Positions 45,174 to 53,315 of a stretch of DNA of 64,000 nt are shown piece after piece. The position numbers were made by a program, and so were the translations under genes. The DNA lies in assembly GCF_040616545.1 (NCBI RefSeq), contig NZ_CP156688.1:2356001-2420000 (forward strand), given 5' to 3'. A model generated the notes under the pieces. That model was not told the origin of the DNA. It saw nothing but the letters and a program-made list of their open reading frames with translations, and did no database searches. Source of the DNA: Akkermansia muciniphila (lineage in GTDB: Bacteria; Verrucomicrobiota; Verrucomicrobiia; Verrucomicrobiales; Akkermansiaceae). Position 1 is the first letter of the stretch, and each line of letters begins with the position of its first letter.

Positions 45174-46189
45174 AGAAGCATTTAAATACCTTGTTTGTTA
45201 CACTGGAGGGATGCTGGCTGTCCAAGGACGGCGATACCGTGAAAGTGAATTCTGATGGGGCCTGCCTGCTCCGGGTACCCCTTCATAATCTGGAGGGCAT
45301 CGTAACGCTGGGGTGGGACATAGGAGTTTCCCCGCATTTGATGGGAGCCTGCGCTGAACGCGGCGTCACGCTTTCCTTTTGTAACCCTTATGGAAAGTTC
45401 CTGGCCGGCGTGCAGGGCTTTATGAAGGGAAATATCCTGCTGCGCCGGGAGCAGTACCGCTGGGCTGATGATGAGACAAGGTGGGTGGGCGTGGCACGGG
45501 AAATGATTGCGGCCAAGATTGCGAACGGCCGCAGCCTGCTTTTAAGGGCGCAGAGAACGTACGGGAAGGATTTATCAGAGGCGGTAGACCGTCTGGCGGC
45601 CTTTTGCCGCATGGCCCGCGGCTGTGAATCCGGCGATATCCTGCGGGGGATTGAAGGCTCTGCGGCAGAAACATATTTTTCCTGCCTCTCCCATTGCCAG
45701 AGGACGGAAGATCCGGAACTGGTGTTTGAAGGCCGCAACAGGCGGCCTCCCAGGGATTGTTTTAATGCCCTGCTGTCTTTTCTGTACAGTTTGTTGTGCC
45801 ATGATGCCCGGTCCGCTCTTGAAAGCTCCGGCATTGATGCCGCCGCCGGCTTTTTGCACCGTGACCGTCCGGGGCGTCCCGGTATGGCCCTTGATTTGAT
45901 GGAAGAATTCCGGGCACCCCTGGCCGATCGACTGGCCCTTACGCTGATTAACCGCAGGCAGATCACCGCAGATGATTTTGACAAGGAAGAGTCCGGTGCC
46001 TTTTTCCTGAAGGAAGACTCCCGTAAGAAAGTGTTGAACGCCTGGCAGGAACGGAAGAAGACCGTTCTGGTGCATCCTTTCCTTCAGGAAAAGACCACAC
46101 TGGGATTGCTGGTTCATATTCAAGCTCTTTTAATGGCGCGCCACCTGCGTGGTGATTTGGATTGTTATCCTCCCTTTATCAGTAAGTAA
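45170..46189 (+). CDS. cas1: CRISPR-associated endonuclease Cas1
   Basis: Cas1 integrates spacers with Cas2. The 339-residue protein belongs to the I-C group. Catalytic candidates are Glu167 in IEGSAAETYF, His230 in GFLHRDRPGRPGM, and Glu245 of LDLMEEFR by alignment with E. coli Asp221. All are present. Its start overlaps cas4 by 4 bp (ATGA), so the amber codon in cas4 could reduce its coupled translation. Confidence 0.95.
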   Translation: MKKHLNTLFVTLEGCWLSKDGDTVKVNSDGACLLRVPLHNLEGIVTLGWDIGVSPHLMGACAERGVTLSFCNPYGKFLAGVQGFMKGNILLRREQYRWADDETRWVGVAREMIAAKIANGRSLLLRAQRTYGKDLSEAVDRLAAFCRMARGCESGDILRGIEGSAAETYFSCLSHCQRTEDPELVFEGRNRRPPRDCFNALLSFLYSLLCHDARSALESSGIDAAAGFLHRDRPGRPGMALDLMEEFRAPLADRLALTLINRRQITADDFDKEESGAFFLKEDSRKKVLNAWQERKKTVLVHPFLQEKTTLGLLVHIQALLMARHLRGDLDCYPPFISK

Positions 46190-46191
46190 CC

Positions 46192-46482
46192 ATGTACATT
46201 CTCATTACTTATGATGTCTCCACGGAGGATAAGGCAGGGCAGCGCCGCTTGCGCCAGGTTGCCCGCGCCTGTGAAAATATCGGACAGAGGGTGCAGAATT
46301 CCGTGTTTGAATGTGAGCTGTCTCCGGCCCAATTGGTTGACATCAGGAGCAAGCTGCTTAAAATTATTGATGACGAAAGCGACAGCCTGAGGATTTATCA
46401 CATGGGTTCCAATTGGCATCATAAGATAGAACAATTGGGAAAGGAAAAAAGCTATGACATTTCCGGCCCCCTGATTATTTAA
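46192..46482 (+). CDS. cas2: CRISPR-associated endoribonuclease Cas2
   Basis: A 96-residue Cas2 ferredoxin-fold protein with MYILITYDVS (Asp8) and the RRLRQVARACENIGQRVQNS segment (residues 18-37). It forms the dimer core of the Cas1-Cas2 integrase. It starts 2 bp after the cas1 stop and its transcript runs directly toward the leader of array 2, 19 bp away. Confidence 0.95.
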   Translation: MYILITYDVSTEDKAGQRRLRQVARACENIGQRVQNSVFECELSPAQLVDIRSKLLKIIDDESDSLRIYHMGSNWHHKIEQLGKEKSYDISGPLII

Positions 46483-46500
46483 AGACTGTTGAACACGGCC

Positions 46501-46682
46501 TTTGCGCCAACCCCAAGCTCACACAAATTCCCCGGGAGGTCGGCGATAGATGTAATGCATTGGGAATTGAAGATTGACAGATGATCACCCCGAGAGGAGG
46601 CCGTGCAATGACGGTCTTCTCCGGGAGGTTGGCGCAAAGTATCATATGCACTGTTGAATAACAGTGCATATGATCATACGCG
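46501..46682 (+). promoter_or_regulatory. Leader of CRISPR array 2, with inverted-repeat module
   Basis: TTTGCGCCAACC (46501-46512) and its perfect reverse complement (46627-46638) bound a module of the same 137-bp length as in leader 1, measured from the shared TTGCGCC, again ending 44 bp before the first repeat. The first ~80 bp match leader 1, including CAAGCTCACA, TCGGCGAT and GATTGACA. The last 44 bp are different but include a palindromic CATATGCACTGTTGAATAAC region. Confidence 0.8.
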
Positions 46683-47378
46683 GTCGCACTCCACACGGAG
46701 TGCGTGGATTGAAACCACAAGCCCGCCCAACTGCCCTTAGCGAGCAATAGTCGCACTCCACACGGAGTGCGTGGATTGAAACAAGCCGGATACGGTGATC
46801 GTGCTGGACAAGCGCGGTCGCACTCCACACGGAGTGCGTGGATTGAAACATAGGCTAGTAGCAAAAGCCTTTGTAAGAATACCGTCGCACTCCACACGGA
46901 GTGCGTGGATTGAAACTTCTCATACATTTTTGCCCCACCATCCTTATAATGTCGCACTCCACACGGAGTGCGTGGATTGAAACGTCGTTACGTCCTTTTC
47001 GGTGATTCGCAACTCGGCGGTCGCACTCCACACGGAGTGCGTGGATTGAAACAGATGGTTGGTCATGTCTACTTCACCTTCGAACAGTCGCACTCCACAC
47101 GGAGTGCGTGGATTGAAACCGGCACCCGGAATATGTGCTGGAAGGGGAGGCCCGTCGCACTCCACACGGAGTGCGTGGATTGAAACAACAAATTCCACCC
47201 TCCCAGAGTCGAGGTCAAACGGTCGCACTCCACACGGAGTGCGTGGATTGAAACCGTAGTTCGGCCGCACATTCTCGCACTACGGCCGGTCGCACTCCAC
47301 ACGGAGTGCGTGGATTGAAACTGGATTCAACCAGGCGAACAACCTGAAACGGGAAGGTCGCACTCCATACGGAGTGCG
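46683..47378 (+). CRISPR. CRISPR array 2, type I-C-like, 11 repeats / 10 spacers
   Basis: Repeats are 33 bp, starting GTCGCACTCC and ending GTGGATTGAAAC, with stem GCACTCC / GGAGTGC around ACAC. Units start at 46683, 46750, 46817, 46884, 46951, 47020, 47087, 47154, 47222, 47289 and 47357, and spacers are 34-36 bp. The last unit has a C-to-T change in the loop (CATAC) and lacks the GATTGAAAC end, marking the old end of the array. It is co-directional with cas4-cas1-cas2. Confidence 0.97.
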
Positions 47379-47397
47379 ACTCTGCTGCCTGACAATG

Positions 47398-47437
47398 AAA
47401 AAGCTCTCCAGGCTTGTTTGGTCTGGAGAGCTTTTTT
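47398..47437 (+). terminator. Terminator after array 2
   Basis: GCTCTCCAG (47403-47411) pairs with CTGGAGAGC (47423-47431), extended by A/T pairs, followed by T6. It ends the cas4-cas1-cas2/array 2 transcription unit. Confidence 0.88.
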
Positions 47438-47459
47438 GTAGTGACGTATCATTAAAACT

Positions 47460-47717
47460 TCAGGAAGGAGTATGATTGTCCAGATTGAGTTCTGCGGGCG
47501 GGATAGCCTGGAGCAGGGCCAGAATGGGGTCCTGCGTTCCGGCTCCCGTTTCCTGCCGGCGTTTGAATTCCTCTTCTTCCTGCTGGAGGGCGGCCAGTTT
47601 GGTGTCTTCCACCAGGGCCTTGAATTTGTCCGCCTGGGAGTATTCGCCGTCCTTATCCCGGAAGACCCGGGCGAGCCAGCGGCGTTTTTCTTCCGTACTG
47701 AGCAGGGAGTCCTTCAT
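47460..47717 (-). CDS. Small phage-like protein, perhaps terminase small-subunit-like
   Basis: An 85-residue, charged, helical product. STEEKRRWLARVFRDKDGEYSQADKFKALVEDTKLA (residues 7-42) resembles the N-terminal helix-turn-helix of phage small terminases (adaptors that bind the packaging site), but it is short and the match is only by pattern. It overlaps the winged-helix gene by 4 bp. The phage-like neighbours support a phage origin. Confidence 0.45.
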   Translation of the reverse strand: MKDSLLSTEEKRRWLARVFRDKDGEYSQADKFKALVEDTKLAALQQEEEEFKRRQETGAGTQDPILALLQAIPPAELNLDNHTPS

Positions 47718-48007
47718 GTGCCGGGGAGGGTATTTTTGTCCAGCAGGTTTCCGGCCAGCTGCTTGCCTTCCTCCGTGGGGCGGTACACGTAAGGGCGGCA
47801 GTCTCCGAAGCGGTTGACGTATCCCTGTGCAATGAGGTCCTGCAGGATGTTGGTGACGGTATTGGGGTGCAGGCGGGTGGCTTCCGTGATGGTGCTGTGG
47901 CGCCTGTATCCGGCAATAATGGCCAGAATGACCTGAGCGCTGCTGAGGCGGAAGTCCATCCTGCGGACGTTGGTGGCGAATATCTGTATGAAGTCCAGTG
48001 CTTTCAT
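47714..48007 (-). CDS. Winged-helix DNA-binding protein
   Basis: A 97-residue single-domain winged helix: FRLSSAQVILAII, HSTITEATRLHPNTVTNILQ (recognition helix) and GYVNRFGDCRPYVYRPTEEG (wing) are the parts of a MarR/PadR-like fold. It probably regulates the adjoining phage-like cluster. It overlaps the next minus-strand gene by 4 bp. Confidence 0.6.
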   Translation of the reverse strand: MKALDFIQIFATNVRRMDFRLSSAQVILAIIAGYRRHSTITEATRLHPNTVTNILQDLIAQGYVNRFGDCRPYVYRPTEEGKQLAGNLLDKNTLPGT

Positions 48008-48057
48008 CAGCGTGTATTCACAAGTTATCGTTATGTTGTTCCCGTGTTATTCTCCTG

Positions 48058-48678
48058 TTATTCACATTCCTCCGGGCAGGTGGGAGATTTGATTTTCCTC
48101 AGCAGGTCCAGCAGGGGGTGGGAGTCGTTGGAAAAGGATTGCACGGCGTTGACGGTGGCTGCCTGCGGAAGAATGATTTTATGGAATTCCTGGTGAAGGT
48201 TCTGGCGCAGGCTCTGGTTTCCCGTCATGGGCATAGCCAGTTTCTCCGCCAGGCGCGTAGCCAGGGCGTCCATGAAGAGGGGATCAAATTGGTTTGCGTC
48301 TTCAATGTCCGCAATGTAGCTCATGGGCAGTGGAGCGCGTGAGGCATGGATGCGGCGCCCTTGCATTTTCCATTCCGTACATTCCACATCCAGGACGCGC
48401 AGGCAGTCCGCAGGCAGCGTGAACTGGTAGGGGGTCAGGGAGTTGGGAGCCTGGGCGGAGACGGAGTCCAGCATGGTTTGCGTGGTGGCGAAGGTCCAGC
48501 GCGCCATGCAGAGGGTTTCCCTCCGGGCCGGGTGGTAGTGAAGAACGCAGAGACGGGATGCCGTGGATTCATTGGCAATCAGCGCATCCAGCGGCGCTTC
48601 CCCGATCTTGGAGAGCGCGGCGTTGCAAATATCCAGCGCGGAGGGGGTATCCGGCTGAAGTAAGGATTCATGAGTCAT
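48058..48678 (-). CDS. T7 gp11-like tail tubular / head-tail protein
   Basis: A 206-residue protein from ATG 48678. ALDICNAALSKIGEAPLDAL, then SRLCVLHYHPARRETLC and ARWTFAT, are typical of podovirus tail tubular protein A (T7 gp11) and similar head-completion proteins. The longer frame to 48816 adds an unrelated stretch. It is on the minus strand, pointing away from the portal gene, the opposite of usual phage order. I read it as a rearranged or domesticated phage gene. Confidence 0.6.
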   Translation of the reverse strand: MTHESLLQPDTPSALDICNAALSKIGEAPLDALIANESTASRLCVLHYHPARRETLCMARWTFATTQTMLDSVSAQAPNSLTPYQFTLPADCLRVLDVECTEWKMQGRRIHASRAPLPMSYIADIEDANQFDPLFMDALATRLAEKLAMPMTGNQSLRQNLHQEFHKIILPQAATVNAVQSFSNDSHPLLDLLRKIKSPTCPEECE

Positions 48679-48993
48679 AACGCCACATGTTTGCCGGATT
48701 TGGCCGGGTAATGCATCTTGTTTGGGAACTCCCTCTTTTATGCCACCGGTGGCATGTATGCGGACGTTTTTTCCCCAGGTGCATTTTCCGGCAATTGGTC
48801 TATTTGATAGACGCATGCACCGGTCCGGGAGTTTCCGGGCAGGTGAAGAGCGTGCCCTTTTCCTTTACGGTGAGAAGGCGCCTGAACCGCATGGCTTATC
48901 CGTGCGGCAGGCGTCCGGACCTCCACGGAGCCATTTATTCCGGCAAACGGAACGGGCCATCAATAAAACCATACATAGAAAGAAAAAGAGATT
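48679..48993. other. Intergenic region of phage-like block, with 16-bp palindrome
   Basis: About 315 bp between two divergent phage-like genes. The palindrome ATGCCACCGGTGGCAT (48740-48755) is the only clear element and could be an operator for the neighbouring winged-helix protein. No gene is recognised. Confidence 0.4.
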
Positions 48994-49209
48994 ATGGGAT
49001 TCATGAAACCATCCGCACCGCCCACTCCCGCGCCGGAGCAGACCATTCCAGTGAAGGCGGAGAGCGTGGGTGAGGAAACAGGAGAGGATTACCAGGCACG
49101 GGAGCGCCAGAGGCAGGGGATGATTTCCACCATTCTGGCACGCCGCCATTCTTCCGCCGGGCAGGAGGAGGCCAATCCCCGCACCCTGCTTAGGAAAACC
49201 CTGGGATAG
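48994..49209 (+). CDS. Small phage structural-type protein
   Basis: A 71-residue protein rich in Pro, Ala and Gln with a C-terminal NPRTLLRKTLG. Short proteins of this kind with a TLL-type tail often sit beside portal genes in T7-like phages. It lies 8 bp before the portal gene. Function is unknown. Confidence 0.5.
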   Translation: MGFMKPSAPPTPAPEQTIPVKAESVGEETGEDYQARERQRQGMISTILARRHSSAGQEEANPRTLLRKTLG

Positions 49210-49217
49210 CCGCCGCC

Positions 49218-50852
49218 ATGGAAGAGAGAGTTGCGGAGTTGAATTCCGTGTACAAGTCCCTGGCCGCCCAGCGCGCTCCCTGGGAGACGTGGTGGGACCG
49301 TTTGAGGGATTACGTGCTGCCGCGGCGCCTGAACCGGGAAGGGGATGTTTCCCAGCCCAGCAGGGACGCCATGGACCGCATGACGGATACCACCGCCGTG
49401 GAGGCTTGCCAGAAGCTGGCAAGCGGCCATATGTCCTACATCACGCCCAGCCATGACGTGTGGTTCAAGTGGTCCGCTCCGGATGACCGGGGCGGGGATG
49501 AAGCGGAGGCTTGGTATAACCAGTGTTCGGAGATTGCCTTGAAGGAGCTGTCCGTTTCCAATTTCTATACGGAGATCCATGAGTGTTTTCTGGACCGGGT
49601 GGCTTTGGGAACGGGTAGCCTGTTTACCGGGAATTCGTCAGACGGCAGGCTGCTGTTCACGAATATTCCGTGCGGGCAGTTCGCCTGCGCGGAGAATGCG
49701 GAAGGCCGGGTGGATACCTACGTGCGGGAGTTTACCTATACCGCCCACCAGGCACGTTCCATGTTCGGCCTGAAGGCGCTGGGCCCCCGTGCGCGGGAGG
49801 CGCTGGAACGCGGAGGCAATCCATACGCCACGTCCTTGAGGTTCCTGCATGTAGTTCGTCCGCGCGCCCGGCGCAGCCGCCGCAGGGAACAGGCCTCCCA
49901 CATGCCGTTTGAGAGCGTGTACCTGTCCCTGGATGACCAGGTGATCGTGGAGGAAGGGGGATACATGGAGTTTCCGTACCTGGTGACCCGGTTTTTGAAG
50001 TGGGGCAGCGGCCCGTACGGCCTTGCGCCCGGCAGGCTGGTGTTTCCCGCCATCCAGCAGGTGCAGTTCCTGAACCGTATTCTGGACACCCTGGGTGAGG
50101 TTGCCGCCTTCCCCCGCATTCTGGAGCTGGCCAACCAGATCGGGGAGGTGGACCTGCGGGCCGGCGGCAGAACCGTCATCACGCCGGAGGCCGCTTCCCT
50201 GCACCTTCCGCGGGAGTGGGCCACGCAGGGCAGGTACGACGTAGGGATGGACCGCCTGGCGCAGAAGCAGGACGCTATCCGGCGCGCCTATTACCTGCCC
50301 ATGCTGGAGCTCTGGAGCGGCCACCGCGGCAGCATGACCGCCACGGAGGTGATGGCCCGGGAGAACGAACGCGTGCTGATGTTTTCCCCGTCTTTCACGC
50401 TGTTTGTGAGTGACTTGTATTCCACCATGACGCGCATTTTCTCCCTGCTGTTCCGCATGGGCAAGTTCCCCAGGCCTCCCCGCGCCGTTCTGCGGGAGGG
50501 GAGGGACGGGGCCATTGCCGTTGGAGAACCCAGGGTGGTGTACCAGTCAAAGATTGCTCTGGTGCTCAGGCGCTTGCAGAGCGAGGGAATGGACCGCAGC
50601 CTTCAGCGCCTGAATATGATGATGCAGGCTGCGCCGGACCTGGCGGACCATGTGGACTGGGATCATTGTTTCCGCCTGTCCACCCGTGTGGACGGCGCCC
50701 CGGAGAGCATGCTGAGGCCATGGGCTGACGTCCAGGCCATGCGGAAGGAGCGTGCGGACCGCCAGCAGGAGGCCGCGCAGGCTCCGGCGGAAGAGGACCC
50801 GTACGCTTCCCTCAATCCTTTGCTTGACCAGTTAACAGCAATTCAGGAATGA
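49218..50852 (+). CDS. Phage portal (head-tail connector) protein, T7-like
   Basis: The portal forms the dodecameric ring through which DNA enters the capsid. The 544-residue product matches the podovirus Head-tail_con family: WWDRLRDYVLPRR, ACQKLASGHMSYITPSHDVWF, GTGSLFTGN, an Ala/Gly-rich loop, and a C-terminal segment with MTATEVMARENERVL. It is full length with no frameshift. It is followed with a 4-bp overlap by the Bbp19-like gene. No large terminase or capsid gene is in the cassette. Confidence 0.85.
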   Translation: MEERVAELNSVYKSLAAQRAPWETWWDRLRDYVLPRRLNREGDVSQPSRDAMDRMTDTTAVEACQKLASGHMSYITPSHDVWFKWSAPDDRGGDEAEAWYNQCSEIALKELSVSNFYTEIHECFLDRVALGTGSLFTGNSSDGRLLFTNIPCGQFACAENAEGRVDTYVREFTYTAHQARSMFGLKALGPRAREALERGGNPYATSLRFLHVVRPRARRSRRREQASHMPFESVYLSLDDQVIVEEGGYMEFPYLVTRFLKWGSGPYGLAPGRLVFPAIQQVQFLNRILDTLGEVAAFPRILELANQIGEVDLRAGGRTVITPEAASLHLPREWATQGRYDVGMDRLAQKQDAIRRAYYLPMLELWSGHRGSMTATEVMARENERVLMFSPSFTLFVSDLYSTMTRIFSLLFRMGKFPRPPRAVLREGRDGAIAVGEPRVVYQSKIALVLRRLQSEGMDRSLQRLNMMMQAAPDLADHVDWDHCFRLSTRVDGAPESMLRPWADVQAMRKERADRQQEAAQAPAEEDPYASLNPLLDQLTAIQE

Positions 50853-51130
50853 ACCAGGATACGACATTGCAGCAGGAGGCTTCCCTCAGGGAGGCCCGTC
50901 TTAGAAGGCGCCAGCTTCTCCGGGTGTTTGACACCCCGGACGGGCGGGAGGCGCTGACCTTTCTGGAGGCCCGCTTCCAGACTGATTTGCCCGTTTTTCA
51001 AGGCAGTCCCGGGAGCTACGACCCCCTGGACGCCATGAGGCGGGATGCCTACAGGGAGATATTCCTGTACATTCGCCGCCAGCTTCAACTAGCCATTAAA
51101 GAATCCACAGCAGAAGAAAAAAATGATTGA
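50849..51130 (+). CDS. Bbp19-like phage protein
   Basis: A 93-residue protein with FDTPDGREALTFLEARFQTD (27-46) and an MRRDAYREIFLYI segment, resembling the small Bbp19 family found between portal and scaffold genes of podoviruses. It overlaps both neighbours by a few bases, so the three genes are translationally coupled. Confidence 0.6.
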   Translation: MNQDTTLQQEASLREARLRRRQLLRVFDTPDGREALTFLEARFQTDLPVFQGSPGSYDPLDAMRRDAYREIFLYIRRQLQLAIKESTAEEKND

Positions 51131-52004
51131 TTCCATTGATAACCATACGGCCGCCCCCTCCGGGGAGGCGGATTTTTCCGGGGGAGTTTCTCCGGAGGCG
51201 GAAATTTTAACCGGGGCTCCCGCGCCGTCCGAACCTCTTCCCGGTCTTCTGGGGGAGGACGGAGGTTTTGTTCCGGACTGGTACGCCCGTTTTGATGAGC
51301 TGAAGGGGATGGAGAAGTCCCTTTCCAAGTTTAAGACGCCGGAGGCCCTGGCGAAGAGTTACGCGGAGCTGGAGCGCATGCGGCATTATCCCGGTGTGGA
51401 GAATGAGGAGCAGATGGAGCGGTTCCGGCGGATGGCCGGGCTTCCGGAGTCAGAGGAGGAGTACCGCCTGGAGCGTCCGGAATCCATGCCGGAAAGCGAG
51501 TGGAACGCCGGACTGGCGGAACGCATGGCCCGCACGGCCTACCGTTACGGCGTGCCTCCGGAAGCCATGAACGCTCTTCAGGAGACAATGTCCCAGGCGT
51601 ATCAGGAAGCCAGGGAACAGATGGCGGATTCCCGGCTGGAGATGGAAACCCGGGCGGAAGAGTCCCTGCAGCAGGAATGGGGCGCCAATTATGAGCGCAA
51701 CATGGGCCGTGCTACCGCCGCTCTCCAGCGGCTTGCGTCAGAGACGGGCGTGGATGCGGACGCCCTGCTTGATCATCCGGAGCTCGGTTCCAATCCGGAC
51801 GTGATCCGGCTGCTGTTCCAGGCCTCTCGCCTGCTGGATGAAGCGCCCCTTCATCATTCGGGGAACGGTACGCCTTCTCCTGCGGAGGAGGCCATGCGCA
51901 TGGAGTCAGACCCTTCCCACCCGCTTTATGATGCGTATATGAACGTGAACCATCCCAACCACAGATATGCCAATGAATTGTATGACCGCCTGACGTCCCG
52001 GTAA
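51123..52004 (+). CDS. Phage capsid scaffold-like protein
   Basis: A 293-residue acidic, Glu-rich, mostly helical protein with an N-terminal disordered stretch. WYARFDELKGMEKSLSKFKTPEALAKSYAELERM (residues 55-88) and the coiled-coil-like middle are typical of podovirus scaffolding proteins, which guide capsid assembly. The capsid gene that should follow is absent; the cassette ends with a terminator. Confidence 0.6.
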   Translation: MIDSIDNHTAAPSGEADFSGGVSPEAEILTGAPAPSEPLPGLLGEDGGFVPDWYARFDELKGMEKSLSKFKTPEALAKSYAELERMRHYPGVENEEQMERFRRMAGLPESEEEYRLERPESMPESEWNAGLAERMARTAYRYGVPPEAMNALQETMSQAYQEAREQMADSRLEMETRAEESLQQEWGANYERNMGRATAALQRLASETGVDADALLDHPELGSNPDVIRLLFQASRLLDEAPLHHSGNGTPSPAEEAMRMESDPSHPLYDAYMNVNHPNHRYANELYDRLTSR

Positions 52005-52038
52005 ACCGTGGATTATCTGGCGGCCCTGGCCAACAGCA

Positions 52039-52069
52039 AGCCCGGCGGAGGGATTTCCTCCGCCGGGCT
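52039..52069 (+). terminator. Terminator after phage-like cassette
   Basis: AGCCCGGCGGAGG (52039-52051) pairs perfectly with 52057-52069 around GATTT: a 13-bp stem with only a weak T-tail. Confidence 0.65.
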
Positions 52070-52341
52070 CTTAATGGTCATTATTTCATCAGGGAAGGAG
52101 GGTCAAGGGCTGCGGCCTTCATCTGCCTTCACACTATTAGCGTCCTGAGGGTGGGGTTGTGTTCAAAAAAAGATGGGAAAAGATTTTTGCCTTTCCTGCC
52201 GCAGACGCTGCAAATGCCATGTTTCCCGGCTTCTTTTTCTCTATCCGGGTGTGCGGAGCACCCTCCGCAAACAGGCTTTTTCTTCCAGGCCGTGCCGACG
52301 GAGATGCAGGAGAAAAGTTGGAAGCCCCAGGGTGCCGGAAT
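52070..52341. other. Intergenic region between phage-like cassette and tRNA-Val
   Basis: About 270 bp with no convincing coding frame, RNA or repeat. No second copy of the tRNA-Val 3' end is seen here, so no attachment site is supported. Confidence 0.4.
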
Positions 52342-52373
52342 AAAAAATCCCGTCCGGGAAGGGACGGGATTTT
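52342..52373 (-). terminator. Terminator of tRNA-Val
   Basis: AAAATCCCGTCC (52344-52355) pairs with GGACGGGATTTT (52362-52373). On the minus strand it is followed by T6, 8 bp past the tRNA 3' end. Confidence 0.85.
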
Positions 52374-52380
52374 AAAAAAG

Positions 52381-52455
52381 TGGTACGCGGTATAGGATTT
52401 GAACCTACGACCTCCACCATGTCAAGGTGTTGCTCTACCACTGAGCTAACCGCGC
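52381..52455 (-). tRNA. tRNA-Val (anticodon GAC)
   Basis: On the minus strand: acceptor GCGCGGT with ACCGCGT, D-arm GCTC/GAGC, anticodon loop TTGACAT with anticodon GAC, T-loop TTCAAAT, discriminator A, and an encoded CCA. The anticodon reads GUC and GUU valine codons. The first anticodon-stem pair is A-G, a mismatch. It has its own promoter and terminator. Confidence 0.95.
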
Positions 52456-52474
52456 GTTTGGAAGTGCGGGCGGA

Positions 52475-52503
52475 TTATTACCCGATTGGGGTGGAAAGAG
52501 CAA
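52475..52503 (-). promoter_or_regulatory. tRNA-Val promoter
   Basis: On the minus strand, TTGCTC and TAATAA are separated by 17 bp, with TAATAA 19 bp before the tRNA 5' end. Confidence 0.55.
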
Positions 52504-52626
52504 TACTTTTTTTAGGAGAGCGTCCATTTCGGGAGGAAATCCGTCCTCTCCGTATGGGAAAGACGCTGATTTGTCTTCCTATGCTGCCATTTCCTGTTAA
52601 TTTGCAGGGAACCATTCCCAAATCTA

Positions 52627-53127
52627 ATGAACAGACATTCAATTTTTGCATTATGCGCCGTGCTCGGATTCAGCGTTTCCGGAGTTTCCATGGCCCAGGG
52701 TCTTCCGCCTGACAAGGAAGCCGCCGCAAAAGCGGCCAAGGCCGCCAAGGTGAAGTTCAAGTGGGGCAAGAGCATGAAAAGCGCCCAGAAGCAGTCGGAG
52801 GAGACGGGCCTTCCCATTGTTCTTCTTTTCACGGGAACGTCCTGGTGCGGTTACTGCATTAAGCTGGAGAAGGAAATTCTTTCCAAGAAGGAGTTCAAGC
52901 AAGGCATGGATGGCGTAGCCATCGGCGTCAAGTTTGAGTTCGGCAGTCCAGATTTCAGCAAATCTAAGGAAGCGAAGGAGTACGGCATTCGCGGCGTTCC
53001 CGCCATGGTGGTGGTAGACGCCCAAGGGAAGGAGCTGGGCCGCACGGGTTATGTTCCCGGCCGGTCTCCTGTCCAATACGTTGAGTTTTTCAAGAAGTAC
53101 GCTCCCAAGCCGGCGGAGGCCAGGTAG
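52627..53127 (+). CDS. Secreted thioredoxin-fold protein
   Basis: A 166-residue protein with a signal peptide (ending SMAQ, about residue 24) and a thioredoxin-like domain. WCGYC at 73-77 is the active CxxC and GVPAMVVVD contains the cis-Pro. This fits periplasmic disulphide reductases or thiol-disulphide enzymes of the Thioredoxin_7 group. It stands alone between tRNA-Val and the ferritin-like genes. Confidence 0.8.
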   Translation: MNRHSIFALCAVLGFSVSGVSMAQGLPPDKEAAAKAAKAAKVKFKWGKSMKSAQKQSEETGLPIVLLFTGTSWCGYCIKLEKEILSKKEFKQGMDGVAIGVKFEFGSPDFSKSKEAKEYGIRGVPAMVVVDAQGKELGRTGYVPGRSPVQYVEFFKKYAPKPAEAR

Positions 53128-53315
53128 GGCGCTTGCTCCCAACCGGGATTCTGGCAGGAGCTGTGGTGTTAAAGCCTCAGCTCCTGCCGTATTTTAGAGG
53201 AAAGGAGGGAAATTTTCATGAAACTCTTTTTCATCATGAAAGCTTGAAAAAATCCGTAGGAAAATTATGACAAAAGCATATTGAATAAAGAATTTGTTTA
53301 TCCGGTCCTACTGGT

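Noticed and set aside
46475-47302. Short repetitive frames over array 2
   Set aside because: They translate repeat units (STHSVWSAT and RTPCGVR types) and are CRISPR artefacts.
52151-52375. 74-codon open frame between cassette and tRNA
   Set aside because: It runs through the tRNA terminator, has no conserved features and ends in low-complexity sequence.
52381-52455. tRNA-Val as an integration site for the phage-like cassette
   Set aside because: No integrase and no second copy of the tRNA 3' end were found in the window.
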